Source: Rhizobium sp. ASV20 (GTDB taxonomy: Bacteria > Pseudomonadota > Alphaproteobacteria > Rhizobiales > Rhizobiaceae). Taken from it: a stretch of DNA of 64,000 nucleotides. Position 1 is the first letter of the stretch. Each line of letters begins with the position of its first letter. Made by a program: the position numbers and the translations under genes. The stretch is taken from assembly GCF_016429015.1 (NCBI RefSeq), contig NZ_JAELTU010000023.1, positions 1-64,000 on the forward strand, read 5' to 3'. A model generated the notes under the pieces. That model searched no databases. It saw only the letters and a list, made by a program, of their open reading frames with translations, and was not told the DNA's origin. Positions 8,569 to 16,956 of this stretch are shown piece by piece.

Positions 8569-8594
8569 TCATTCATATATGAATGATGAATCAT
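8569..8594. promoter_or_regulatory. Palindromic operator, probable IclR-family binding site
   Basis: The intergenic region between the divergent binding-protein and iclR-type genes contains the perfect 18-bp palindrome TCATTCATATATGAATGA (8569-8586). It overlaps a second inverted repeat, ATGAT-GA-ATCAT (8583-8594). It lies 26 bases before the regulator's ATG. IclR regulators bind short AT-centred palindromes in such shared promoters, so autoregulation and control of both arms are inferred. No unambiguous -35/-10 pair could be fixed. A CTTGACG near 8535 on the minus strand is one candidate -35 for the importer operon. Confidence 0.6.
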
Positions 8595-8619
8595 ATTTCT
8601 TCGCGTGGGGGGCTAGTTG

Positions 8620-9411
8620 ATGAGTTTGGAAGATGACAGTGATCGCTATCGCGCGCCGGCCCTGGACAAGGGGCTCGACATATTGGAGCTGCTCGCCACG
8701 ATCGATGGCGGGCTGACACAGGCGGAAATCGCCAAGGCGCTCAACAAGAGCCCCAACGAATTCTATCGCATGCTCGATCGGCTGGTGCGGCGCGGCTACG
8801 TGCAGCGGCAGGATGGCGACCGCTTCTATCTGACGCTGAAGCTGTTCGGGCTTGCGCATTATCACGCGCCGGTGCGCCGCCTCGTCTCCTTCGCAACACC
8901 GCTGATGCGGGAGTTCGCCAACCTTGCCGAGCAGGCCTGTCATCTGGCGATTTACGATCGCGGCTCGGTCGTCGTCATCGCCCAGCAGGATTCACCGACC
9001 TATTGGGGCATTTCGATCCGCGTCGGCGCTCAGATCAATCTCTACAATACCGGCTCCGGTCACATTCTGCTGGCATTCCGGGATGCGAAGCAGCGCCTGA
9101 TGATGATCAACGAGCAAAGACGCCAGGAGCAGGACCCGGAAGAACCGCCTGCCGATCTCGAAGAGAAGCTGCTGGCCATCCGCGACAAGGGCTTCGAGAC
9201 CATGAACAGCCTGCAGACGAGCGGTGTTTACAATATCTCTGCTCCCGTGCTGGCGATGGACGGCAATGCATTGGCCGCCCTCACCTGCCCCTATATCGAG
9301 CCCGTAAACCCGAAGGCGCCCACCCGCGAACAGGTGGTCGAATATGTGCGGGAAGCGGCCAAGCAGATCTCCGAAACCGTGGCCGGCACAGTGGACAAGG
9401 CCGAGCTGTAA
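8620..9411 (+). CDS. IclR family transcriptional regulator
   Basis: A 263-residue regulator. An N-terminal winged helix-turn-helix (about residues 12-70; GLTQAEIAKALNKSPNEFYRMLDRL) is followed by an IclR effector-binding domain with a SGHILLAF motif near residue 145 and a C-terminal NISAPVLAMDG strand. ATG 8620 follows a GGGGGGC stretch, and a TTG one codon earlier is possible. It starts the rightward operon with the amidohydrolase, MaoC-like and CoA-transferase genes and faces the sugar-importer operon. It therefore probably senses a pathway intermediate and controls both arms through the palindrome at 8569-8594. Confidence 0.93.
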   Translation: MSLEDDSDRYRAPALDKGLDILELLATIDGGLTQAEIAKALNKSPNEFYRMLDRLVRRGYVQRQDGDRFYLTLKLFGLAHYHAPVRRLVSFATPLMREFANLAEQACHLAIYDRGSVVVIAQQDSPTYWGISIRVGAQINLYNTGSGHILLAFRDAKQRLMMINEQRRQEQDPEEPPADLEEKLLAIRDKGFETMNSLQTSGVYNISAPVLAMDGNALAALTCPYIEPVNPKAPTREQVVEYVREAAKQISETVAGTVDKAEL

Positions 9412-9476
9412 TTTTTATTTGAATAAACTATTCTTCTGTGAGTATATGTTGAGCAAGCAGGTATGGGAGGAACGCC

Positions 9477-10313
9477 ATGCTTTTCGACAGCCATTTGCAC
9501 ATCGTCGACCGGAAACGCCTCGCCTATCCCTGGCTGGCTGAAGCCGGCGCGCTCAACCGCGATAGTCTCTACGAGGACTATGCCCGCGAAGCCAAGCGGC
9601 TTGGAATAACCGACACGCTTCACATGGAGGTCGATGTCGCCGAAGACGATGTCGAGCGCGAGACGGATTACGTCAAAGAATTGAGCCGCCAGCCCGGCAG
9701 CCTCCTGCGTGGCGCCATTGCCGCCTGCCGTCCTGAGAGCACAAGCTTCCCTGCCTATCTTGAGCGCGTGCTCGCAGACCCCTTCGTCAAAGGCTTTCGC
9801 CGGGTGCTGCATGTCGTGCCGGATGAAGTCTCCGAGGGTGCGCTGTTTCGCGAAAACCTGAAAAGGCTTGCCGATACGCGCCTTACCTTCGATCTGTGCG
9901 TCCTGCCGCATCAGATAGCCAAGACGATTGCACTCATCGACCTCAATCCCAACGTCCAATTCATCCTCGATCATTGCGGCGTCCCCGCAGTGAAGGATGG
10001 CCTCAGCGAAAATTGGTCGTCCGGCATAAAGGAAGTTGCCAAGCGTCCGAATGTCATCGTCAAAATATCAGGCGTCGTTGCCTATGCCGATCCGGACAAC
10101 TGGTCGCCGGAAACGCTGCGGCCTTTCGTCGAACATTGCATCGGCGGCTTCGGCTGGGATCGCGTCATCTGGGGCAGCGATTGGCCTGTCTGCACGCTCG
10201 GCGGCAATCTTTCCACCTGGGTCGCCGCCACCCATGCGCTGATGCAAGGCGTAAGTGCCGACGAACGCAACAGGCTCTATCACCTCAATGCCAAGCGCCT
10301 CTGGTCTCTCTGA
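9477..10313 (+). CDS. Amidohydrolase family protein (COG3618, sugar-lactonase-like)
   Basis: A 278-residue TIM-barrel metal-dependent hydrolase. The metal motif is DSHLH (Asp4, His6, His8), with KGFRRV at 105-110, His166 (LDHCG) and Asp235 (WGSDWP). COG3618 includes L-fucono- and L-rhamnono-lactonases and 2-pyrone-4,6-dicarboxylate hydrolase. Next to a dehydrogenase and an acid-sugar dehydratase, a lactonase role is the most economical reading. The ATG is preceded by GGGAGG with six-base spacing. It lies 65 bases after the IclR gene in the same direction. Substrate identity is inferred from context only. Confidence 0.88.
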   Translation: MLFDSHLHIVDRKRLAYPWLAEAGALNRDSLYEDYAREAKRLGITDTLHMEVDVAEDDVERETDYVKELSRQPGSLLRGAIAACRPESTSFPAYLERVLADPFVKGFRRVLHVVPDEVSEGALFRENLKRLADTRLTFDLCVLPHQIAKTIALIDLNPNVQFILDHCGVPAVKDGLSENWSSGIKEVAKRPNVIVKISGVVAYADPDNWSPETLRPFVEHCIGGFGWDRVIWGSDWPVCTLGGNLSTWVAATHALMQGVSADERNRLYHLNAKRLWSL

Positions 10314-10344
10314 GACCGGAGGTTTTCCATCGAAAGACACTGCC

Positions 10345-10890
10345 ATGACCGCCACCGTCGGCGTATCCAGCACCCATCCGAAAACCATGCCTGCCGATCA
10401 CGCCGAAATCCCCGTCTGGAACGCGGAAAACTGGTTCTACGAGGATTTCGAGATCGGCCATAAGATCCGCTCGCTGCGCCGCACGATCTCCGAGGGCGAG
10501 TCGCAACAGTTCAATGCGCTGGTGCTCGACATGCACCCTTACGTCAGCGATCAGATTTTCGCAGAAACCGAGGGGCTGTTCGGCAAGCGGCTCGTGGCCG
10601 GCGCCTTCGTCTTTTCCGCCGGCCTGGGTCTTGTCGCCACCAATTGCGTCAACGCCTTTTCCTATGGTTACGACAAGCTGCGTTTCATCAAGCCGACCTT
10701 CATCGGCGAGACGATCTACACCATTCGCACCAATCTGGATAAGCAGCCGAAATATGCCGAACTCGGCCTGATCCGCTCATCTTACGAAGTCTTCAAGGGC
10801 GAAGGCGAACTGGTGCTCTATTGCGAGCATATCCAGACCGTGCGCTACAAGAACGGCCGGCCTGCGGATGCGCCGCCGCTGAAAGTCTGA
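10345..10890 (+). CDS. MaoC-like hot-dog protein with degenerate catalytic motif
   Basis: A 181-residue protein related to the MaoC-like product of 907-1368. Both share an [11 protein letters not shown]-type strand and similar length and order of segments. The hydratase motif is altered: Asp62 is kept (LDMHPYVSD), but the position of the catalytic His is Val67. It may therefore be a non-catalytic partner or a thioester-binding protein, or it may use another residue such as His64. ATG 10345 is the first start after the amidohydrolase stop, with GAAAGA upstream. ATG 10387 is an alternative. One base separates it from the CoA-transferase gene, so the two are cotranscribed. Confidence 0.85.
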   Translation: MTATVGVSSTHPKTMPADHAEIPVWNAENWFYEDFEIGHKIRSLRRTISEGESQQFNALVLDMHPYVSDQIFAETEGLFGKRLVAGAFVFSAGLGLVATNCVNAFSYGYDKLRFIKPTFIGETIYTIRTNLDKQPKYAELGLIRSSYEVFKGEGELVLYCEHIQTVRYKNGRPADAPPLKV

Positions 10891-10891
10891 C

Positions 10892-12055
10892 ATGAACACG
10901 GACAATGACGAAGGCCTGCTCTCCGGCATCATCGTGCTGGATATGAGCCAGTTTCTTGCCGGCCCGATGGCGGCGTTGCGGCTCGGCGATCTCGGCGCGC
11001 GCGTCATCAAGATCGAGCGGCCCGATGGCGGCGATCTCTGCCGTCGGCTCTATCTCAGCGACACCGAAATCGGCGGTGATTCCACCCTCTTTCATGCCAT
11101 CAACCGCGGCAAGGAGAGCTTTGCCATCAACATGAAGGACGAGAGCGACCTGCAGGAGCTGCGCGCTCTGATCGCCAAGGCCGATGTCGTCATCCAGAAT
11201 TTCCGTCCCGGCGTCATCGAAAGGCTGGGTCTCGACTACGCCTCCGTGGCCGCGATCAATCCCCGCATCGTCTATGGCAGCATCACCGGCTACGGCCCCG
11301 ACAACGAATGGCGGCACTTCCCCGGACAGGATCTGCTGGCCCAGGCGCGCTCCGGTGTCATGTGGCTGAATGGCGAGGCCGATGACGGCCCCGTGCCCTT
11401 CGGCCTTGCCGTCGCCGACATGCTGGCCGGCAATCTCCTCGTTCAAGCCATACTCGCCGGGCTGGTGCGGCGTGGCGTGACCGGACGCGGCGTGCATGTG
11501 GAAACGAGCCTGCTGGAAGCACTGGTCGATTTCCAGTTCGAAGTGCTGACCACGCATCTCAACGACGGCGGCCGCCTGCCGAAGAAATCCGCCGTGCGCA
11601 ATGCCCACGCCTATCTCGCCGCCCCCTACGGCGTCTATCGCTGCGCCGATAGCTGGCTGGCGCTCGCCATGATGCCGCTGGAAAAACTCGCGCCGCTGCT
11701 CGATCTGCAAGCGCTCGCCGACTACACGCCTGATGACGCCTTTCAGCGCCGCGACGAGATCAAGACCATGATCGCAAGCCGGCTGCAGGAAAAGACGGTT
11801 CGGGAATGGCTCGCCATCCTGGAGCCTGCCGATATCTGGGCGGCAGAAGTGCTCGATTGGCCAAAATTGCTGCAAAGCGCGGCCTTCCGCCAGCTCGACA
11901 TGCTGCAGACGGTGAGCCGCGACGACGGAACATCCGTGCGGACGACGGCAAGCCCGATCCGGGTCAATGGCATCCGTGCCAAGAACGGATTGGCGGCGCC
12001 GACGATTGGCGGCCAGTCGGACAAGGTCAGGGCGGAATTTATTGGCGATCGGTAG
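10892..12055 (+). CDS. CaiB/BaiF family CoA-transferase
   Basis: A 387-residue class III CoA-transferase. The N-terminal VLDMSQFLAGPMAALRLGDLGARVIKIERPDGGD CoA-binding region is present (residues 15-48). Asp147 (FPGQDLLAQARSG) matches the Asp that forms the anhydride intermediate in formyl-CoA transferase, and a linker domain follows. These enzymes move CoA between carboxylic acids in the cytosol. It ends the rightward operon and stands tail-to-tail with transaldolase. With two MaoC-like proteins at the same locus it implies that the pathway passes through an acyl-CoA stage. Donor and acceptor acids are not predictable. Confidence 0.92.
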   Translation: MNTDNDEGLLSGIIVLDMSQFLAGPMAALRLGDLGARVIKIERPDGGDLCRRLYLSDTEIGGDSTLFHAINRGKESFAINMKDESDLQELRALIAKADVVIQNFRPGVIERLGLDYASVAAINPRIVYGSITGYGPDNEWRHFPGQDLLAQARSGVMWLNGEADDGPVPFGLAVADMLAGNLLVQAILAGLVRRGVTGRGVHVETSLLEALVDFQFEVLTTHLNDGGRLPKKSAVRNAHAYLAAPYGVYRCADSWLALAMMPLEKLAPLLDLQALADYTPDDAFQRRDEIKTMIASRLQEKTVREWLAILEPADIWAAEVLDWPKLLQSAAFRQLDMLQTVSRDDGTSVRTTASPIRVNGIRAKNGLAAPTIGGQSDKVRAEFIGDR

Positions 12056-12129
12056 GTTGTCACGCGTGTTTGTCTGCCGCACCCATGGCACGCCAAGCTC
12101 AAAACTCCAATCTCAGCTCCACCGCAAAA

Positions 12130-12161
12130 CAAAAAAGGGCGCCGCATCCCTGCGGCACCCT
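12130..12161 (-). terminator. Rho-independent terminator of the transaldolase gene
   Basis: Read on the minus strand, AGGGTGCCGCA pairs with TGCGGCGCCCT around a GGGA loop with one mismatch, followed directly by TTTTTTG. It lies 40 bases beyond the transaldolase stop. There is no matching U-run on the plus strand, so the convergent CoA-transferase operon is not ended by it in the usual way. Confidence 0.85.
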
Positions 12162-12201
12162 CTCAAATGAATGCCCCTCCTAAAAGGGAGAAGCGATCTC
12201 A

Positions 12202-13167
12202 TCAGGCTGCAGCGAGCTGCAGTTCCTTGCTGACCATGGCGCGCAGCGTGCCGAGATCCTTGGCGAAAGCGCGGATGCCTTCCGAGAGCTTCTCGGTTGC
12301 CATTGCGTCTTCGTTCATCATCCAGCGGAAGGTCTTTTCGTCAACGGCGATCTTTTCGACGGAGCCCTTGTTTTCCGGCGAGAGCTTGCGCTCGAGCTTG
12401 CCCTGATCGGCGGCGAGTTCGTCGAGCAGGTTCGGGCTGATCGTCAGGCGGTCGCAACCGGCAAGCGCTTCGATTTCGCCAGTGTTGCGGAAGGAGGCGC
12501 CCATGACGATCGTCTTGATGTCGTTGGACTTGTAGTAGTGGTAGATATCGCGCACCGAGACAACGCCCGGATCTTCCTCAGCCGTGTAGTCCTTGCCGGT
12601 CGACTTCTTGTACCAGTCGAGAATGCGGCCGACGAAGGGCGAGATCAGGAAGACCTTGGCGTCGGCGCACGCGATCGCCTGTGCCTTGCTGAAGAGCAGC
12701 GTCAGATTGCAGTCGATGCCTTCCTTCTGCAGCACTTCGGCAGCACGGATGCCTTCCCAGGTGGAAGCGAGCTTGATCAGGATACGGTCACGCTCGATGC
12801 CGCGCTCCTTGTAGGAAGCGATGATGGAGCGAGCCTTCGCAAGCGATGCTTCCGTATTGAAGGACAAGTCGGCGTCGACTTCGGTGGAGACGCGGCCGGG
12901 AACGAGGCCGGAGAGCGCAGCGCCGACGGAAATGGCCAGACGGTCGGCAACGGCATGAACGACGGATTCCGACGTGCCGCCCTGCTTCTTGCCCCAGGCA
13001 ACGGCTTCCTTGATCGCATCGGCGAACATCGGCGTGCCGAGCGCCTTCAGCACGATGGTCGGGTTGGTGGTGCAATCCACCGGCTTCAGGCGTGCGACAG
13101 CCTCGATATCGCCTGTGTCGGCCACAACGGTGGTTATGGCACGGAGTTGGTCAAGCTTGGAAGTCAT
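12202..13167 (-). CDS. tal: Transaldolase
   Basis: A class I transaldolase of 321 residues, TalB type. Asp17 (ADTGD), the [11 protein letters not shown] motif at 32-42 and Lys132 in [11 protein letters not shown] (the Schiff-base lysine, same number as in E. coli TalB) are present. The enzyme transfers a dihydroxyacetone unit between sedoheptulose 7-phosphate and glyceraldehyde 3-phosphate in the pentose phosphate pathway, which also serves the polyol and pentulose genes further right. AAGGAT precedes the ATG. It is a single-gene unit with its own terminator, divergent from a SorC-type regulator. Confidence 0.96.
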   Translation of the reverse strand: MTSKLDQLRAITTVVADTGDIEAVARLKPVDCTTNPTIVLKALGTPMFADAIKEAVAWGKKQGGTSESVVHAVADRLAISVGAALSGLVPGRVSTEVDADLSFNTEASLAKARSIIASYKERGIERDRILIKLASTWEGIRAAEVLQKEGIDCNLTLLFSKAQAIACADAKVFLISPFVGRILDWYKKSTGKDYTAEEDPGVVSVRDIYHYYKSNDIKTIVMGASFRNTGEIEALAGCDRLTISPNLLDELAADQGKLERKLSPENKGSVEKIAVDEKTFRWMMNEDAMATEKLSEGIRAFAKDLGTLRAMVSKELQLAAA

Positions 13168-13669
13168 AACAGGTATCCTTGTTGAATGAGGCCCATGGGG
13201 AAGCGGAGATTTGGGGCGGCGTGACTGGTCCGGTCGGCGGACGGCTCGAAGGCATCAGGCAGAATACGCCCTTCCTTCTCCTATGTATCGGCAACGGGGT
13301 AAAAAGCGCTAGAGTTCCATTTCCGGTGAACGGCCGAGCGGTGAAAGAACAACCCTCCGAACACAAGCTTTCCACCGGCACCGGGCGCCCTATATGAACC
13401 CCCGTCCGACCTGGAACCTGCTCGGAGCAACACTCGCACATTGTCCTCCTCGATTGGACAAGACCGAATTCCTCAGCACCGACTGAAGCAATCTCGCAAT
13501 GAAAAGTCAAGGACATTTGTGCAATTCAATTGACATAAGTTTCACGTCATAGAATATCGGCGACAGAAGAGCCGACCTCGCCTGCTCCCGTCATCCAGCA
13601 TCGCCCCGTTTCATTCTCCGGGGTGATCATGACCCTAAAAGGCGCATGCGACAATCATTCGGAGGACCT
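13168..13669. other. Intergenic region between tal and a SorC-type regulator
   Basis: About 500 bases with no gene I can support. A minus-strand frame across 13151-13516 has no family resemblance and no ribosome site. A possible plus-strand promoter is TTGACA at 13530-13535 with AATATC 17 bases later (13553-13558), oriented toward the regulator. The rest probably holds the tal promoter on the minus strand, but no clear boxes were found. Confidence 0.4.
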
Positions 13670-14659
13670 GTGGCCAAACTGAGACGCGGAACCCATACCG
13701 CCTATTCGGAGACCTCATCCCTGAGGCTTCGCGCCGCTTGGCTCTATTACAATCAGGGCCTGACACAGAAGGATGTTGCCGAACAGCTCGGCATCAGCCG
13801 CACCACAGTCATTCGCCTGCTGGATGAGGCCATGCGCCGCAGCGAGGTGCAGATCTGGATCACCGAAGGCATTGACGATTGCGTGGAGCTGGCGATCAAG
13901 CTTGAGCGAACCTATGGGCTCGACGAGGCGATAGTCGTTCCCGAGCCAGCCGGCAGCGACGTCAATGCCCAGGCGAAGAGCGTCGGCCTGGCGCTCGGTC
14001 AGTTCCTGACGGAAGCCATCCCAGACAATTATACGATCGGCGTCGGCTGGGGCCGGACGATGACGGCCTCGCTCGCAAGCTTCCGCCCGACCCGGCGCGA
14101 CAATTGCAAGGTGGTTTCCCTGCTCGGCGGCATCGTCGCCGTCCACCAGACCAACCCGATTGACTATACATGGCGGCTGGCAAGCCAGCTCGGCGCGGAA
14201 TGTTACATGTTCCTCGCGCCGCTGCTCGTCGACTCTGTTGAGACCAAGCGCAATCTTATCGAGAAATGCGGCCTCGAGGCCATCTACCGGCTAGCTGAAA
14301 ATCTCGATCTCGCTATCGTCAGCTGCGGCGACATCGGCCCGCAATCGACCTCGCTGTCGGAAGGTTTCATCTCGAAGCGCGAGCTGGAAGAGCTGATCGA
14401 AATGGGCTGCGTCTGCGACACCATGTTCAACTTCCTCGACACCGAGGGCAATTCCGTCGACCACCCCATCAACAAGCGGGTCATGTCCGTCGATCTCGAC
14501 ACGCTGAAAAAGGCAAAGCATATCGTGATCTCCTCGGGCGGCGCGCACCGCGCTCAGGCGATCAGCGCCACCATCAAGCGGATCGGCTGCAACACGCTGA
14601 TCACGGATGAAAGCGCCGCCAAGGCACTGCTGAATATGGCTTTGGCGAAAGCGGCCTAA
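13670..14659 (+). CDS. SorC-type sugar-binding transcriptional regulator
   Basis: A regulator of about 329 residues. An N-terminal helix-turn-helix (LTQKDVAEQLGISRTTVIRLL, about residues 30-50) is followed by a sugar-phosphate-sensing domain with GVGWGRTM near 125 and VSCGDIGPQ near 215. GTG 13670 has GGAGG four bases upstream, and ATG 13646 in the same frame is the alternative. It stands divergent from transaldolase, which it may control, and tail-to-tail with the AraC-Ogt gene six bases away. Relatives in rhizobia control polyol and sugar genes. The inducer is not evident. Confidence 0.88.
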   Translation: MAKLRRGTHTAYSETSSLRLRAAWLYYNQGLTQKDVAEQLGISRTTVIRLLDEAMRRSEVQIWITEGIDDCVELAIKLERTYGLDEAIVVPEPAGSDVNAQAKSVGLALGQFLTEAIPDNYTIGVGWGRTMTASLASFRPTRRDNCKVVSLLGGIVAVHQTNPIDYTWRLASQLGAECYMFLAPLLVDSVETKRNLIEKCGLEAIYRLAENLDLAIVSCGDIGPQSTSLSEGFISKRELEELIEMGCVCDTMFNFLDTEGNSVDHPINKRVMSVDLDTLKKAKHIVISSGGAHRAQAISATIKRIGCNTLITDESAAKALLNMALAKAA

Positions 14660-14665
14660 CCCCGC

Positions 14666-15538
14666 TCAGGCATCCCCGGATTCCCATCCCAGCATCGCCC
14701 GCTTGCGCGTCAAGCCCCAATGGTAACCCGTCAGCTGGCCATTCTTGCCAAGCGCACGATGGCAGGGCACCACGAAAGAGATCGGGTTGCGACCGACTGC
14801 TGCGCCTACCGCCCGCATCGCGGTCGGCTGACCGATATCCCTGGCGATGTCGGAATAGGTGACAGCGCGGCCCATCGGGATTTTCAACAGGCTTTCCCAG
14901 ACGCGAAGCTGGAAATCCGAACCGATCAGCACGACCCGCAGCGGCTGATCGCTCGACCAGTTCGACCGTTCGAATATGCGCCCCGCATAAGGTGCCGTCG
15001 CATGCGGATCCTCGATGAACTGGGCATTCGGCCAGCGGCAGGTCATGTCGGCCAGACATGCCTTTTCATTGCCGGAATCGCTGAAGGCAAGGCCGGCCAG
15101 ACCACGATCCGTGACCATGATCAAGGCAAGGCCGAAGGGAGAGATGTGAAACGCATAGCGCATCACCAGACCGCTGCCCCTTGCCTTCCATTCACCCGGA
15201 GACATGGCCTCATGCGTCACGAAAAGATCGTGCAGCCGGCTCGGACCCGAAAGACCAACCTCGAAAGAGGTCTCCAGCAGCGGCAAATCCTCCTTGCGCA
15301 GAAGGCGCTTGGCGTGATCGAGCGTGACGGCCTGAAGAAACGCCTTGGGCGACAGCCCGGCCCAGCGCGTGAACGTCTTCTGCAATTGGGTCGGTGATTG
15401 GCCGAGCCGATCGGCAAGCATCTCCAGCGACGGCTGGTCGCGATATTCCTCGGTGATGAGCTCGATCACTTCCCGCACGGTCTCATAGTCCTGACCTTCC
15501 GGGGTGATGTCTTTCTTCAGCTGTGCGATCGCATTCAT
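14666..15538 (-). CDS. AraC-type helix-turn-helix fused to methylated-DNA--protein-cysteine methyltransferase
   Basis: A two-domain protein of 290 residues. An AraC helix-turn-helix region (about 25-120; LEMLADRLGQSPTQLQKTF) precedes an Ogt/AGT domain. The latter ends in VVPCHRALGKNGQLTGYHWG, with the alkyl-accepting Cys near 259. It repairs O6-methylguanine by suicidal methyl transfer. Compared with E. coli Ada it lacks the N-terminal zinc-Cys methylphosphotriester domain, so the classical Ada switch is absent. ATG 15538 has AAGGAG eight bases upstream. An in-frame extension to 15610 is unlikely. No other ada-response genes are adjacent. Confidence 0.9.
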   Translation of the reverse strand: MNAIAQLKKDITPEGQDYETVREVIELITEEYRDQPSLEMLADRLGQSPTQLQKTFTRWAGLSPKAFLQAVTLDHAKRLLRKEDLPLLETSFEVGLSGPSRLHDLFVTHEAMSPGEWKARGSGLVMRYAFHISPFGLALIMVTDRGLAGLAFSDSGNEKACLADMTCRWPNAQFIEDPHATAPYAGRIFERSNWSSDQPLRVVLIGSDFQLRVWESLLKIPMGRAVTYSDIARDIGQPTAMRAVGAAVGRNPISFVVPCHRALGKNGQLTGYHWGLTRKRAMLGWESGDA

Positions 15539-15650
15539 GATCTTTCTCCTTGGAAAGGAGAAAACCACGGCGGGAATGCTAAAACCACCCGTTTCTTGCG
15601 CAGACGGCACAACTCCGAAAATGTGATGCCGCTGATTTCGCCCCGCCTGC

Positions 15651-16154
15651 TCATATCCGTTGCGTCACGGTTGCCAGCGCCCGCTTGAACGCCTGGGCGA
15701 AACTCTCGCGATCCTCGGGATTGAGAAAAGAACCGACCTCGGTGTCGTGGCTTCTGTCACGGACATGCATGGAGACGACCCCGATCTCACGGTGACGACG
15801 AACGAGAAAACGCGTCCAGAACGGATTGAAATCATGCTCCACCATCCGCCCGGTCGGCGAGAACTTGCGGATGGAAACATTCGTGCGCGATACCGTCACT
15901 TCCTCGCGTACGCGACCGGACCGATAGTTCAGCCAGAAAGCTCCAAAGAGCAGGATGAAATCCGCGCCGAAGAAGATGCCGACCGGCCACGCGCCGCGCA
16001 TGACGAAGAGAATGGTGTAGAAGAGGCAGAAGGCTCCGGCCAAGGCCAGCATGACCTTGAACCCCTTCCGCCCGAGCGAGCGGTGGGGGAACAATTCGGC
16101 GGCGAAAACCGGCCTGTTGCCGTCTGCCGCAGTATCGGCGTTGCGTTCCGTCAT
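15651..16154 (-). CDS. DUF2244 domain-containing membrane protein
   Basis: A 167-residue protein whose FAAELFPHRSLGRKGF start, two hydrophobic segments (about 35-80) and C-terminal RKFSPTGRMVEHDFNPFWTRF region identify the DUF2244 family, which has no known function. ATG 16154 gives the usual family N-terminus. An in-frame ATG at 16178 would overlap the ATG of the divergent endonuclease III gene base for base. Either way the two divergent genes share almost no intergenic DNA. Likely an inner-membrane protein with its C-terminal part in the cytosol. Confidence 0.82.
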   Translation of the reverse strand: MTERNADTAADGNRPVFAAELFPHRSLGRKGFKVMLALAGAFCLFYTILFVMRGAWPVGIFFGADFILLFGAFWLNYRSGRVREEVTVSRTNVSIRKFSPTGRMVEHDFNPFWTRFLVRRHREIGVVSMHVRDRSHDTEVGSFLNPEDRESFAQAFKRALATVTQRI

Positions 16155-16176
16155 AGGACTTGAGTATAGGTCGTTC

Positions 16177-16956
16177 ATGGCAAATCCCAAGATCAAATCC
16201 AGCGCCCAAACCGTGAAAAAGTCAAATGCGACTGCAGGCCGCAAGCCGGCAGTAAAGAACCTTTATCCCAGGGCGGACCTGGAAGAGATCTTCAGACGTT
16301 TCTCCATCCAGCGACCGGAACCGAAGGGCGAGCTCGAACACGTCAATCCCTTCACGCTCGTCGTTGCCGTTGCGCTATCGGCACAGGCGACCGATGCCGG
16401 CGTCAACAAGGCGACGCGCGCACTTTTCGCCGTCGCCGATACGCCGCAAAAGATGCTTGATCTCGGCGAAGAGCGCATACGCGAATATATCAAGACGATT
16501 GGTCTATACCGCAACAAGGCGAAGAACGTGGTGGCGCTCTCGCAAAAGCTGATCACTGATTTCGGTGGCGAGGTGCCCCGTACCCGCGAAGAACTCGTGA
16601 CCCTGCCGGGCGTCGGCCGCAAGACCGCCAACGTGGTGCTGTCGATGGCTTTCGGTCAGGCGACGATGGCTGTCGACACCCACATCTTCCGCATTGCCAA
16701 CCGGCTGCTCCTGGCCCCGGGCAAGACGCCAGACGAGGTCGAGCAGCGACTGATGAAGATCATCCCCGACGAATATCTCTATCATGCGCACCACTGGCTG
16801 ATCCTGCACGGGCGCTATTGTTGCAAGGCGCGCAAACCCGAGTGCGAACGCTGCGTCATCGCCGACCTCTGTCGCTCACCGGAAAAAACCTGGGACATCC
16901 CGGCGCCGCTGGTCGAACTGCCGGCGCAGATCATCGGCGCGGAAGCCACCAGCTAA
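16177..16956 (+). CDS. nth: Endonuclease III
   Basis: A DNA glycosylase/AP lyase of 259 residues for oxidised pyrimidines. The helix-hairpin-helix LPGVGRKTANVVL carries Lys149 (Schiff base), Asp167 (VDTHIFR) is the second catalytic residue, and the [4Fe-4S] cluster motif Cys216-x6-Cys223-x2-Cys226-x5-Cys232 is complete. ATG 16177 gives a start MANPKIKSS typical of rhizobial Nth, with a basic tail of about 30 residues before the core. The 3' end overlaps the convergent CysZ-like gene by four bases. Promoter elements must lie inside the divergent DUF2244 gene. Confidence 0.96.
   Translation: MANPKIKSSAQTVKKSNATAGRKPAVKNLYPRADLEEIFRRFSIQRPEPKGELEHVNPFTLVVAVALSAQATDAGVNKATRALFAVADTPQKMLDLGEERIREYIKTIGLYRNKAKNVVALSQKLITDFGGEVPRTREELVTLPGVGRKTANVVLSMAFGQATMAVDTHIFRIANRLLLAPGKTPDEVEQRLMKIIPDEYLYHAHHWLILHGRYCCKARKPECERCVIADLCRSPEKTWDIPAPLVELPAQIIGAEATS

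Noticed and set aside
10793-12091. A 432-codon minus-strand frame
   Set aside because: Antisense to the CoA-transferase gene, whose catalytic Asp and CoA-binding segment are intact.
13151-13516. A 121-codon minus-strand frame upstream of tal
   Set aside because: It overlaps the start of tal, has no ribosome site and resembles no family.
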